DNA of 64,000 nt from Allolobophora icterica (GCA_963556255.1 OY744615.1:11676115-11740114); one strand, 5' to 3'; counted from the stretch's first letter, positions 48,467-62,683 are shown. Made by a program: numbers and translations. Notes: generated from the letters alone by a model not told the origin.

Positions 48467-51400
48467 GACAGATTAACACCTCTACCAAGCAGAAATCATA
48501 TCACAGCACGATCTCCTACGATATACCATGCACCAACATCAAATCGGACATAAAATGTTTTTTGAAAAATTTCTCTAATTCATCAAATCTGCATCGGAAA
48601 CGCGATTTCCCAGTGTCCGAGTTTTAAACCCTGCCAGAGGCCAAATAAATCTTTACGAAAATTGCTCTAATTCAAATTCTAAGACAGATTAACACCTCTA
48701 CCAAGCAGATATCATATCACAGCACGATCTCCTACGATATACCATGCACCAACATCAAATCGGACATAAAATGTTTTTTGAAAAATTTCTCTAATTCATC
48801 AAATCTGCATCGGAAACGCGATTTCCCAGTGTCCGAGTTTTACACCCTACCAGAGGCCAAATAAATCTTTACGAAAATTGCTCTAATTCAAATTCTAAGA
48901 CAGATTAACACCTCTACCAAGCAGAAATCATATCACAGCACGATCTCCTACGATATACCATGCACCAACATCAAATCGGACATAAAATGTTTTTGAAAAA
49001 TTTCTCTAATTCATCAAATCTGCATCGGAAACGCGATTTCCCACTGTCCGAGTTTTACACCCTGCCAGAGGCCATATAAATTTTTACGAAAATTGCTCTA
49101 ATTCAAATTCTAAGACAGATTAACACCTCTACCAAGCAGAAATCATATCACAGCACGATCTCCTACGATATACCATGCACCAACATCAAATCGGACATAA
49201 AATGTTTTTGAAAAATTTCTCTAATTCATCAAATCTGCATCGGAAACGCGATTTCCCAGTGTCCGAGTTTTACACCCTGCCAGAGGCCATATAAATTTTT
49301 ACGAGAATTGCTCTAATTCAAATTCTAAGACAGATTAACACCTCTACCAAGCAGAAATCATATCACAGCACGATCTCCCAACATCAAATCGGACATAAAT
49401 GTTTTTGGAAAAATTTCTCTAATTCATCAAATCTGCATCAGAAACGCAATTTCCCAGTGTCCGAGTTTTACACCCTGCCAGAGGCCATATAAATTTTTAC
49501 GAGAATTGCTCTAATTCAAATTCTAAGACAGATTAACACCTCTACCAAGCAGAAATCATATCACAGCACGATCTCCTACGATATACCATGCACCAACATC
49601 AAATCGGACATAAAATGTTTTTGAAAAATTTCTCTAATTCATCAAATCTGCATCGGAAACGCGATTTCCCACTGTCCGAGTTTTACACCCTGCCAGAGGC
49701 CATATAAATTTTTACGAGAATTGCTCTAATTCAAATTCTAAGACAGATTAACACCTCTACCAAGCAGAAATCATATCACAGCACGATCTCCTACGATATA
49801 CCATGCACCAACATCAAATCGGACATAAAATGTTTTTTGAAAAATTTCTCTAATTCATCAAATCTGCATCGGAAACGCGATTTCCCAGTGTCCGAGTTTT
49901 ACACCCTGCCAGAGGCCAAATAAATCTTTACGAAAATTGCTCTAATTCAAATTCTAAGACAGATTAACACCTCTACCAAGCAGAAATCATATCACAGCAC
50001 GATCTCCTACGATATACCATGCACCAACATCAAATCGGACATAAAATGTTTTTTGAAAAATTTCTCTAATTCATCAAATCTGCATCGGAAACGCGATTTC
50101 CCAGTGTCCGAGTTTTACACCCTGCCAGAGGCCAAATAAATCTTTACAAAATTGCTCTAATTCAAATTCTAAGACAGATTAACACCTCTACCAAGCAGAA
50201 ATCATATCACAGCACGATCTCCTACGATATACCATGCACCAACATCAAATCGGACACAAAATGTTTTTTAAAAATTTCTCTAATTCATCAAATCTGCATC
50301 GGAAACGCGATTTCCCAGTGTCCGAGTTTTACACCCTGCCAGAGGCCAAATAAATCTTTACGAAAATTGCTCTAATTCAAATTCTAAGACAGATTAACAC
50401 CTCTACCAAGCAGACATCATATCACAGCACGATCTCCTACGATATACCATGCACCAACATCAAATCGGACATAAAATGTTTTTTGAAAAATTTCTCTAAT
50501 TCATCAAATCTGCATCGGAAACGCGATTTCCCACTGTCCGAGTTTTACACCCTGCCAGAGGCCATATAAATTTTTACGAAAATTGCTCTAATTCAAATTC
50601 TAAGACAGATTAACACCTCTACCAAGCAGAAATCATATCACAGCACGATCTCCTACGATATACCATGCACCAACATCAAATCGGACATAAAATGTTTTTT
50701 GAAAAATTTCTCTAATTCATTAAATCTGCATCGGAAACGCGATTTCCCAGTGTCCGAGTTTTACACCCTGCCAGAGGCCAAATAAATCTTTACGAAAATT
50801 GCTCTAATTCAAATTCTAAGACAGATTAACACCTCTACCAAGCAGAAATCATATCACAGCACGATCTCCTACGATATACCATGCACCAACATCAAATCGG
50901 ACATAAAATGTTTTTTGAAAAATTTCTCTAATTCATCAAATCTGCATCGGAAACGCGATTTCCCAGTGTCCGAGTTTTACACCCTGCCAGAGGCCAAATA
51001 AATCTTTACGAAAATTGCTCTAATTCAAATTCTAAGACAGATTAACACCTCTACCAAGCAGAAATCATATCACAGCACGATCTCCTACGATATACCATGC
51101 ACCAACATCAAATCGGACATAAAATGTTTTTTAAACATTTCTCTAATTCATCAAATCTGCATCGGAAACGCGATTTCCCAGTGTCCGAGTTTTACACCCT
51201 GCCAGAGGCCATTTAAATTTTTACGAGAATTGCTCTAATTCAAATTCTAAGACAGATTAACACCTCTACCAAGCAGAAATCATATCACAGCACGATCTCC
51301 TACGATATACCATGCACCAACATCAAATCGGACATAAAATGTTTTTTGAAAAATTTCTCTAATTCATCAAATCTGCATCGGAAACGCGATTTCCCAGTGT

Positions 51401-51682
51401 CCGAGTTTTACACCCTGCCAGAGGCCATATAAATTTTTACGAGAATTGCTCTAATTCAAATTCTAAGACAGATTAACACCTCTACCAAGCAGAAATCATA
51501 TCACAGCACGATCTCCTACGATATACCATGCACCAACATCAAATCGGACATAAAATGTTTTTTGAAAAATTTCTCTAATTCATCAAATCTGCATCGGAAA
51601 CGCGATTTCCCAGTGTCCGAGTTGCACACCCTGCCAGGGGCCAAATAAATCTTTACGAGAATTGCTCTAATTCAAATTCTAA
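48467..51682. repeat. 14/12/15-mer HOR, copy 3 (15 monomers, fullest)
   Basis: It has all markers of copy 1 plus the added T5+CACTG monomer of copy 2, so it is the most complete version. Private changes are a one-base loss in TTTACAAAATTG (near 50147) and CCATTTAAATT (51211). The TTTAAACATTT monomer here keeps TACGAG and not ATGAG, so the ATGAG change is not fixed in that type. Confidence 0.8.
49329..49526. repeat. 17-bp-deletion monomer (198 bp), HOR copy 3
   Basis: Third recurrence of the deletion monomer (junction near 49378), in the same place relative to its neighbours. No deletion monomer was seen to the right of this point, so the HOR that carries it ends near 51.7 kb. Confidence 0.85.
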
Positions 51683-53408
51683 GACAGATTAACACCTCTA
51701 CCAAGCAGAAATCATATCACAGCACGATCTCCTACGATATACCATGCACCAACATCAAATCGGACATAAAATGTTTTTTGAAAAATTTCTCTAATTCATC
51801 AAATCTGCATCGGAAACGCGATTTCCCACTGTCCGAGTTTTACACCCTGCCAGAGGCCATATAAATTTTTACGAAAATTGCTCTAATTCAAATTCTAAGA
51901 CAGATTAACACCTCTACCAAGCAGAAATCATATCACAGCACGATCTCCTACGATATACCATGCACCAACATCAAATCGGACATAAAATGTTTTTGAAAAA
52001 TTTCTCTAATTCATCAAATCTGCATCGGAAACGCGATTTCCCAGTGTCCGAGTTTTACACCCTGCCAGAGGCCATATAAATTTTTACGAGAATTGCTCTA
52101 ATTCAAATTCTAAGACAGATTAACACCTCTACCAAGCAGAAATCATATCACAGCACGATCTCCTACGATATACCATGCACCAACATCAAATCGGACATAA
52201 AATGTTTTTTGAAAAATTTCTCTAATTCATCAAATCTGCATCGGAAACGCGATTTCCCACTGTCCGAGTTTTACACCCTGCCAGAGGCCATATAAATTTT
52301 TACGAAAATTGCTCTAATTCAAATTCTAAGATAGATTAACACCTCTACCAAGCAGAAATCATATCACAGCACGATCTCCTACGATATACCATGCACCAAC
52401 ATCAAATCGGACATAAAATGTTTTTTGAAAAATTTCTCTAATTCATCAAATCTGCATCGGAAACGCGATTTCCCAGTGTCCGAGTTTTACACCCTGCCAG
52501 AGGCCAAATAAATCTTTACGAAAATTGCTCTAATTCAAATTCTAAGACAGATTAACACCTCTACCAAGCAGAAATCATATCACAGCACGATCTCCTACGA
52601 TATACCATGCACCAACATCAAATCGGACATAAAATGTTTTTTTAAAAATTTCTCTAATTCATCAAATCTGCATCGGAAACGCGATTTCCCAGTGTCCGAG
52701 TTTTACACCCTGCCAGAGGCCAAATAAATCTTTACGAAAATTGCTCTAATTCAAATTCTAAGACAGATTAACACCTCTACCAAGCAGAAATCATATCACA
52801 GCACGATCTCCTACGATATACCATGCACCAACATCAAATCGGACATAAAATGTTTTTTAAAAATTTCTCTAATTCATCAAATCTGCATCGGAAACGCGAT
52901 TTCCCAGTGTCCGAGTTTTACACCCTGCCAGAGGCCATATAAATTTTTATGAGAATTGCTCTAATTCAAATTCTAAGACAGATTAACACCTCTACCAAGC
53001 AGAAATCATATCACAGCACGATCTCCTACGATATACCATGCACCAACATCAAATCGGACATAAAATGTTTTTTGAAAAATTTCTCTAATTCATCAAATCT
53101 GCATCGGAAACGCGATTTCCCAGTGTCCGAGTTTTACACCCTGCCAGAGGCCATATAAATTTTTACGAGAATTGCTCTAATTCAAATTCTAAGACAGATT
53201 AACACCTCTACCAAGCAGAAATCATATCACAGCACGATCTCCTACGATATACCATGCACCAACATCAAATCGGACATAAAATGTTTTTTGAAAAATTTCT
53301 CTAATTCATCAAATCTGCATCGGAAACGCGATTTCCCAGTGTCCGAGTTGCACACCCTGCCAGGGGCCAAATAAATCTTTACGAGAATTGCTCTAATTCA
53401 AATTCTAA
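51036..53408. repeat. 11-monomer unit with CTAAGATAG marker, first copy
   Basis: It runs from a TTTAAACATTT monomer through type, GTTGCAC+CAGGGG, CACTG, T5, CACTG, CTAAGATAG opening (52330), T7 monomer, ATGAG monomer, type and GTTGCAC. A related order occurs from 59878, where CTAAGATAG recurs at 60957. The first monomers overlap the end of the 15-monomer HOR copy, so the unit straddles a domain boundary. Confidence 0.6.
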
Positions 53409-55780
53409 GACAGATTAACACCTCTACCAAGCAGAAATCATATCACAGCACGATCTCCTACGATATACCATGCACCAACATCAAATCGGACATAAAATGT
53501 TTTTTGAAAAATTTCTCTAATTCATCAAATCTGCATCGGAAACGCGATTTCCCAGTGTCCGAGTTTTACACCCTGCCAGAGGCCAAATAAATCTTTACGA
53601 ATATTGCTCTAATTCAAATTCTAAGACAGATTAACACCTCTACCAAGCAGAAATCATATCACAGCACGATCTCCTACGATATACCATGCACCAACATCAA
53701 ATCGGACATAAAATGTTTTTTGAAAAATTTCTCTAATTCATCAAATCTGCATCGGAAACGCGATTTCCCAGTGTCCGAGTTTTACACCCTGCCAGAGGCC
53801 ATATAAATTTTTACGAGAATTGCTCTAATTCAAATTCTAAGACAGATTAACACCTCTACCAAGCAGAAATCATATCACAGCACGATCTCCTACGATATAC
53901 CATGCACCAACATCAAATCGGACATAAAATGTTTTTTGAAAAATTTCTCTAATTCATCAAATCTGCATCGGAAACGCGATTTCCCAGTGTCCGAGTTTTA
54001 CACCCTGCCAGAGGCCAAATAAATCTTTACGAATATTGCTCTAATTCAAATTCTAAGACAGATTAACACCTCTACCAAGCAGAAATCATATCACAGCACG
54101 ATCTCCTACGATATACCATGCACCAACATCAAATCGGACATAAATGTTTTTTAAAAATTTCTCTAATTCATCAAATCTGCATCGGAAACGCGATTTCCCA
54201 GTGTCCGAGTTTTACACCCTGCCAGAGGCCATATAAATTTTTACGAGAATTGCTCTAATTCAAATTCTAAGACAGATTAACACCTCTACCAAGCAGAAAT
54301 CATATCACAGCACGATCTCCTACGATATACCATGCACCAACATCAAATCGGACATAAAATGTTTTTTGAAAAATTTCTCTAATTCATCAAATCTGCATCG
54401 GAAACGCGATTTCCCAGTGTCCGAGTTTTACACCCTGCCAGAGGCCATATAAATTTTTACGAGAATTGCTCTAATTCAAATTCTAAGACAGATTAACACC
54501 TCTACCAAGCAGAAATCATATCACAGCACGTACTCCTACGATATACCATGCACCAACATCAAATCGGACATAAAATGTTTTTTGAAAAATTTCTCTAATT
54601 CATCAAATCTGCATCGGAAACGCGATTTCCCAGTGTCCGAGTTTTACACCCTGACAGAGGCCATATAAATTTTTACGAGAATTGCTCTAATTCAAATTCT
54701 AAGACAGATTAACACCTCTACCAAGCAGAAATCATATCACAGCACGATCTCCTACGATATACCATGCACCAACATCAAATCGGACATAAAATGTTTTTTG
54801 AAAAATTTCTCTAATTCATCAAATCTGCATCGGAAACGCGATTTCCCAGTGTCCGAGTTTTACACCCTGCCAGAGGCCAAATAAATCTTTACGAAAATTG
54901 CTCTAATTCAAATTCTAAGACAGATTAACACCTCTACCAAGCAGAAATCATATCACAGCACGATCTCCTACGATATACCATGCACCAACATCAAATCGGA
55001 CATAAAATGTTTTTTGAAAAATTTCTCTAATTCATCAAATCTGCATCGGAAACGCGATTTCCCAGTGTCCGAGTTTTACACCCTGCCAGAGGCCAAATAA
55101 ATCTTTACGAAAATTGCTCTAATTCAAATTCTAAGACAGATTAACACCTCTACCAAGCAGAAATCATATCACAGCACGATCTCCTACGATATACCATGCA
55201 CCAACATCAAATCGGACACAAAATGTTTTTTAAAAATTTCTCTAATTCATCAAATCTGCATCGGAAACGCGATTTCCCAGTGTCCGAGTTTTACACCTTG
55301 CCAGAGGCCAAATAAATCTTTACGAAAATTGCTCTAATTCAAATTCTAAGACAGATTAACACCTCTACCAAGCAGACATCATATCACAGCACGATCTCCT
55401 ACGATATACCATGCACCAACATCAAATCGGACATAAAATGTTTTTTGAAAATTTCTCTAATTCATCAAATCTGCATCGGAAACGCGATTTCCCACTGTCC
55501 GAGTTTTACACCCTGCCAGAGGCCATATAAATTTTTACGAAAATTGCTCTAATTCAAATTCTAAGACAGATTAACACCTCTACCAAGCAGAAATCATATC
55601 ACAGCACGATCTCCTACGATATACCATGCACCAACATCAAATCGGACATAAAATGTTTTTTGAAAAATTTCTCTAATTCATCAAATCTGCATCGGAAACG
55701 CGATTTCCCAGTGTCCGAGTTTTACACCCTGCCAGAGGCCAAATAAATCTTTACGAAAATTGCTCTAATTCAAATTCTAA
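51683..55780. repeat. Mixed domain, 19 monomers, fragments of the preceding HOR
   Basis: It includes CACTG monomers, a CTAAGATAGATTA opening (52330), a T7 monomer, an ATGAG monomer (52949), GTTGCAC+CAGGGG (near 53348), CGAATA tails (53598 and 54030), a CATAAATG short monomer (near 54141) and GTACTCC (54530). A run of GACACAAAATG, GCAGACATC (one with a base missing near 55450) and a CCAAATAAATC monomer follows, the same series as in the 42.9-51.7 kb HOR. Confidence 0.65.
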
Positions 55781-56644
55781 GACAGATTAACACCTCTACC
55801 AAGCAGAAATCATATCACAGCACGATCTCCTACGATATACCATGCACCAACATCAAATCGGACATAAAATGTTTTTTAAACATTTCTCTAATTCATCAAA
55901 TCTGCATCGGAAACGCGATTTCCCAGTGTCCGAGTTTTACACCCTGCCAGAGGCCATATAAATTTTTTATGAGAATTGCTCTAATTCAAATTCTAAGACA
56001 GATTAACACCTCTACCAAGCAGAAATCATATCACAGCACGATCTCCTACGATATACCATGCACCAACATCAAATCGGACATAAAATGTTTTTTGAAAAAT
56101 TTCTCTAATTCATCAAATCTGCATCGGAAACGCGATTTCCCAGTGTCCGAGTTTTACACCCTGCCAGAGGCCATATAAATTTTTACGAGAATTGCTCTAA
56201 TTCAAATTCTAAGACAGATTAACACCTCTACCAAGCAGAAATCATATCACAGCACGATCTCCTACGATATACCATGCACCAACATCAAATCGGACATAAA
56301 ATGTTTTTTGAAAAATTTCTCTAATGCATCAAATCTGCATCGGAAACGCGATTTCCCAGTGTCCGAGTTGCACACCCTGCCAGGGGCCAAATAAATCTTT
56401 ACGAGAATTGCTCTAATTCAAATTCTAAGACAGATTAACACCTCTACCAAGCAGAAATCATATCACAGCACGATCTCCTACGATATACCATGCACCAACA
56501 TCAAATCGGACATAAAATGTTTTTTGAAAAATTTCTCTAATTCATCAAATCTGCATCGGAAACGCGATTTCCCAGTGTCCGAGTTGCACACCCTGCCAGG
56601 GGCCAAATAAATCTTTACGAGAATTGCTCTAATTCAAATTCTAA
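55781..56644. repeat. Four-monomer duplicated block, first copy
   Basis: Order: TTTAAACATTT monomer with an extra T before ATGAG (55961-55970), type, a monomer with CTAATGCATC (G at 56336) and GTTGCAC, and a second GTTGCAC+CAGGGG monomer. The same rare combination, including the extra T and the NsiI-type ATGCAT, recurs 6,039 bp downstream. Both are exactly 864 bp. Confidence 0.8.
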
Positions 56645-58582
56645 GACAGATTAACACCTCTACCAAGCAGAAATCATATCACAGCACGATCTCCTGCGAT
56701 ATACCATGCACCAACATCAAATCGGACATAAAATGTTTTTTGAAAAATTTCTCTAATTCATCAAATCTGCATCGGAAACGCGATTTCCCAGTGTCCGAGT
56801 TTTACACCCTGCCAGAGGCCAAATAAATCTTTACGAATATTGCTCTAATTCAAATTCTAAGACAGATTAACACCTCTACCAAGCAGAAATCATATCACAG
56901 CACGATCTCCTACGATATACCATGCACCAACATCAAATCGGACATAAAATGTTTTTTAAAAATTTCTCTAATTCATCAAATCTGCATCGGAAACGCGATT
57001 TCCCAGTGTCCGAGTTTTACACCCTGCCAGAGGCCATATAAATTTTTACGAGAATTGCTCTAATTCAAATTCTAAGACAGATTAACACCTCTACCAAGCA
57101 GAAATCATATCACAGCACGATCTCCTACGATATACCATGCACCAACATCAAATCGGACATAAAATGTTTTTTGAAAAATTTCTCTAATTCATCAAATCTG
57201 CATCGGAAACGCGATTTCCCAGTGTCCGAGTTGCACACCCTGCCAGGGGCCAAATAAATCTTTACGAGAATTGCTCTAATTCAAATTCTAAGACAGATTA
57301 ACACCTCTACCAAGCAGAAATCATATCACAGCACGATCTCCTACGATATACCATGCACCAACATCAAATCGGACATAAAATGTTTTTTGAAAAATTTCTC
57401 TAATTCATCAAAACTGCATCGGAAACGCGATTTCCCAGTGTCCGAGTTTTACACCCTGCCAGAGGCCAAATAAATCTTTACGAATATTGCTCTAATTCAA
57501 ATTCTAAGACAGATTAACACCTCTACCAAGCAGAAATCATATCACAGCACGATCTCCTACGATATACCATGCACCAACATCAAATCGGACATAAAATGTT
57601 TTTTAAAAATTTCTCTAATTCATCAAATCTGCATCGGAAACGCGATTTCCCAGTGTCCGAGTTTTACACCCTGCCAGAGGCCATATAAATTTTTACGAGA
57701 ATTGCTCTAATTCAAATTCTAAGACAGATTAACACCTCTACCAAGCAGAAATCATATCACAGCACGATCTCCTACGATATACCATGCACCAACATCAAAT
57801 CGGACATAAAATGTTTTTTGAAAAATTTCTCTAATTCATCAAATCTGCATCGGAAACGCGATTTCCCAGTGTCCGAGTTTTACACCCTGCCAGAGGCCAA
57901 ATAAATCTTTACGAATATTGCTCTAATTCAAATTCTAAGACAGATTAACACCTCTACCAAGCAGAAATCATATCACAGCACGATCTCCTACGATATACCA
58001 TGCACCAACATCAAATCGGACATAAATGTTTTTTAAAAATTTCTCTAATTCATCAAATCTGCATCGGAAACGCGATTTCCCAGTGTCCGAGTTTTACACC
58101 CTGCCAGAGGCCATATAAATTTTTACGAGAATTGCTCTAATTCAAATTCTAAGACAGATTAACACCTCTACCAAGCAGAAATCATATCACAGCACGATCT
58201 CCTACGATATACCATGCACCAACATCAAATCGGACATAAAATGTTTTTTGAAAAATTTCTCTAATTCATCAAATCTGCATCGGAAACGCGATTTCCCAGT
58301 GTCCGAGTTTTACACCCTGCCAGAGGCCAAATAAATCTTTACGAATATTGCTCTAATTCAAATTCTAAGACAGATTAACACCTCTACCAAGCAGAAATCA
58401 TATCACAGCACGATCTCCTACGATATACCATGCACCAACATCAAATCGGACATAAATGTTTTTTAAAAATTTCTCTAATTCATCAAATCTGCATCGGAAA
58501 CGCGATTTCCCAGTGTCCGAGTTTTACACCCTGCCAGAGGCCATATAAATTTTTACGAGAATTGCTCTAATTCAAATTCTAA
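56645..58582. repeat. Dimer expansion, nine monomers
   Basis: CGAATA-tail monomers alternate with short-tract (T6A5) monomers. CGAATA lies at 56834, 57481, 57912 and 58342, giving spacings of 647, 431 and 430 bp, that is three, two and two monomers. The last two dimers also share the CATAAATG base loss (58024 and 58454) and look almost identical, so they are the youngest. The extra monomer in the first spacing is a GTTGCAC monomer. CTCCTGCG (near 56695) and AAAACTG (near 57412) are private. Confidence 0.8.
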
Positions 58583-61500
58583 GACAGATTAACACCTCTA
58601 CCAAGCAGAAATCATATCACAGCACGATCTCCTACGATATACCATGCACCAACATCAAATCGGACATAAAATGTTTTTTGAAAAATTTCTCTAATTCATC
58701 AAATCTGCATCGGAAACGCGATTTCCCAGTGTCCGAGTTTTACACCCTGCCAGAGGCCATATAAATTTTTACGAGAATTGCTCTAATTCAAATTCTAAGA
58801 CAGATTAACACCTCTACCAAGCAGAAATCATATCACAGCACGTACTCCTACGATATACCATGCACCAACATCAAATCGGACATAAAATGTTTTTTGAAAA
58901 ATTTCTCTAATTCATCAAATCTGCATCGGAAACGCGATTTCCCAGTGTCCGAGTTTTACACCCTGCCAGAGGCCATATAAATTTTTACGAGAATTGCTCT
59001 AATTCAAATTCTAAGACAGATTAACACCTCTACCAAGCAGAAATCATATCACAGCACGATCTCCTACGATATACCATGCACCAACATCAAATCGGACATA
59101 AAATGTTTTTTAAAAATTTCTCTAATTCATCAAATCTGCATCGGAAACGCGATTTCCCAGTGTCCGAGTTTTACACCCTGCCAGAGGCCATATAAATTTT
59201 TACGAGAATTGCTCTAATTCAAATTCTAAGACAGATTAACACCTCTACCAAGCAGAAATCATATCACAGCACGATCTCCTACGATATACCATGCACCAAC
59301 ATCAAATCGGACATAAAATGTTTTTTGAAAAATTTCTCTAATTCATCAAATCTGCATCGGAAACGCGATTTCCCAGTGTCCGAGTTTTACACCCTGCCAG
59401 AGGCCAAATAAATTTTTACGAGAATTGCTCTAATTCAAATTCTAAGACAGATTAACACCTCTACCAAGCAGAAATCATATCACAGCACGTACTCCTACGA
59501 TATACCATGCACCAACATCAAATCGGACATAAAATGTTTTTTGAAAAATTTCTCTAATTCATTAAATCTGCATCGGAAACGCGATTTCCCAGTGTCCGAG
59601 TTTTACACCCTGCCAGAGGCCAAATAAATCTTTACGAAAATTGCTCTAATTCAAATTCTAAGACAGATTAACACCTCTACCAAGCAGAAATCATATCACA
59701 GCACGATCTCCTACGATATACCATGCACCAACATCAAATCGGACATAAAATGTTTTTTGAAAAATTTCTCTAATTCATCAAATCTGCATCGGAAACGCGA
59801 TTTCCCAGTGTCCGAGTTTTACACCCTGCCAGAGGCCAAATAAATCTTTACGAAAATTGCTCTAATTCAAATTCTAAGACAGATTAACACCTCTACCAAG
59901 CAGAAATCATATCACAGCACGATCTCCTACGATATACCATGCACCAACATCAAATCGGACATAAAATGTTTTTTAAACATTTCTCTAATTCATCAAATCT
60001 GCATCGGAAACGCGATTTCCCAGTGTCCGAGTTTTACACCCTGCCAGAGGCCATATAAATTTTTATGAGAATTGCTCTAATTCAAATTCTAAGACAGATT
60101 AACACCTCTACCAAGCAGAAATCATATCACAGCACGATCTCCTACGATATACCATGCACCAACATCAAATCGGACATAAAATGTTTTTTGAAAAATTTCT
60201 CTAATTCATCAAATCTGCATCGGAAACGCGATTTCCCAGTGTCCGAGTTTTACACCCTGCCAGAGGCCATATAAATTTTTACGAGAATTGCTCTAATTCA
60301 AATTCTAAGACAGATTAACACCTCTACCAAGCAGAAATCATATCACAGCACGATCTCCTACGATATACCATGCACCAACATCAAATCGGACATAAAATGT
60401 TTTTTGAAAAATTTCTCTAATTCATCAAATCTGCATCGGAAACGCGATTTCATAGTGTCCGAGTTGCACACCCTGCCAGGGGCCAAATAAATCTTTACGA
60501 GAATTGCTCTAATTCAAATTCTAAGACAGATTAACACCTCTACCAAGCAGAAATCATATCACAGCACGATCTCCTACGATATACCATGCACCAACATCAA
60601 ATCGGACATAAAATGTTTTTTGAAAAATTTCTCTAATTCATCAAATCTGCATCGGAAACGCGATTTCCCACTGTCCGAGTTTTACACCCTGCCAGAGGCC
60701 ATATAAATTTTTACGAAAATTGCTCTAATTCAAATTCTAAGACAGATTAACACCTCTACCAAGCAGAAATCATATCACAGCACGATCTCCTACGATATAC
60801 CATGCACCAACATCAAATCGGACATAAAATGTTTTTTGAAAAATTTCTCTAATTCATCAAATCTGCATCGGAAACGCGATTTCCCACTGTCCGAGTTTTA
60901 CACCCTGCCAGAGGCCATATAAATTTTTACGAAAATTGCTCTAATTCAAATTCTAAGATAGATTAACACCTCTACCAAGCAGAAATCATATCACAGCACG
61001 ATCTCCTACGATATACCATGCACCAACATCAAATCGGACATAAAATGTTTTTTGAAAAAATTCTCTAATTCATAAAATCTGCATCGGAAACGCGATTTCC
61101 CAGTGTCCTAGTTTTACACCCTGCCAGAGGCCAAATAAATCTTTACGAAAATTGCTCTAATTCAAATTCTAAGACAGATTAACACCTCTACCAAGCAGAA
61201 ATCATATCACAGCACGATCTCCTACGATATACCATGCACCAACATCAAATCGGACATAAAATGTTTTTTAAAAATTTCTCTAATTCATCAAATCTGCATC
61301 GGAAACGCGATTTCCCAGTGTCCGAGTTTTACACCCTGCCAGAGGCCATATAAATTTTTACGAGAATTGCTCTAATTCAAATTCTAAGACAGATTAACAC
61401 CTCTACCAAGCAGAAATCATATCACAGCACAATCTCCTACGATATACCATGCACCAACATCAAATCGGACATAAAATGTTTTTTGAAAAATTTCTCTAAT

Positions 61501-61819
61501 TCATCAAATCTGCATCGGAAACGCGATTTCCCAGTGTCCGAGTTTTACACCCTGCCAGAGGCCATATAAATTTTTACGAGAATTGCTCTAATTCAAATTC
61601 TAAGACAGATTAACACCTCTACCAAGCAGAAATCATATCACAGCACGATCTCCTACGATATACCATGCACCAACATCAAATCGGACATAAAATGTTTTTT
61701 GAAAAATTTCTCTAATTCATCAAATCTGCATCGGAAACGCGATTTCCCAGTGTCCGAGTTTTACACCCTGCCAGAGGCCAAATAAATCTTTACGAAAATT
61801 GCTCTAATTCAAATTCTAA
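58583..61819. repeat. Mixed domain, 15 monomers
   Basis: It contains two GTACTCC monomers (near 58841 and 59488), an ATGAG monomer (60065), a GTTGCAC monomer with private TTCATAG (near 60450), two adjacent CACTG monomers and the CTAAGATAG opening (60957). The monomer that opens this way has several private changes near 61058-61110 (A6 tract, CATAAAAT, GTCCTAG). CACAATCTCC occurs near 61430. The order partly repeats 51036-53408. Confidence 0.6.
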
Positions 61820-62683
61820 GACAGATTAACACCTCTACCAAGCAGAAATCATATCACAGCACGATCTCCTACGATATACCATGCACCAACATCAAATCGG
61901 ACATAAAATGTTTTTTAAACATTTCTCTAATTCATCAAATCTGCATCGGAAACGCGATTTCCCAGTGTCCGAGTTTTACACCCTGCCAGAGGCCATATAA
62001 ATTTTTTATGAGAATTGCTCTAATTCAAATTCTAAGACAGATTAACACCTCTACCAAGCAGAAATCATATCACAGCACGATCTCCTACGATATACCATGC
62101 ACCAACATCAAATCGGACATAAAATGTTTTTTGAAAAATTTCTCTAATTCATCAAATCTGCATCGGAAACGCGATTTCCCAGTGTCCGAGTTTTACACCC
62201 TGCCAGAGGCCATATAAATTTTTACGAGAATTGCTCTAATTCAAATTCTAAGACAGATTAACACCTCTACCAAGCAGAAATCATATCACAGCACGATCTC
62301 CTACGATATACCATGCACCAACATCAAATCGGACATAAAATGTTTTTTGAAAAATTTCTCTAATGCATCAAATCTGCATCGGAAACGCGATTTCCCAGTG
62401 TCCGAGTTGCACACCCTGCCAGAGGCCAAATAAATCTTTACGAGAATTGCTCTAATTCAAATTCTAAGACAGATTAACACCTCTACCAAGCAGAAATCAT
62501 ATCACAGCACGATCTCCTACGATATACCATGCACCAACATCAAATCGGACATAAAATGTTTTTTGAAAAATTTCTCTAATTCATCAAATCTGCATCGGAA
62601 ACGCGATTTCCCAGTGTCCGAGTTGCACACCCTGCCAGGGGCCAAATAAATCTTTACGAGAATTGCTCTAATTCAAATTCTAA
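61820..62683. repeat. Four-monomer duplicated block, second copy
   Basis: It matches 55781-56644 at the extra T, ATGAG tail (62008), CTAATGCATC (G at 62365) and GTTGCAC. One difference seen is CAGAGGCC where the first copy has CAGGGGCC in the third monomer. The offset is 6,039 bp, 28 monomers. Confidence 0.8.
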
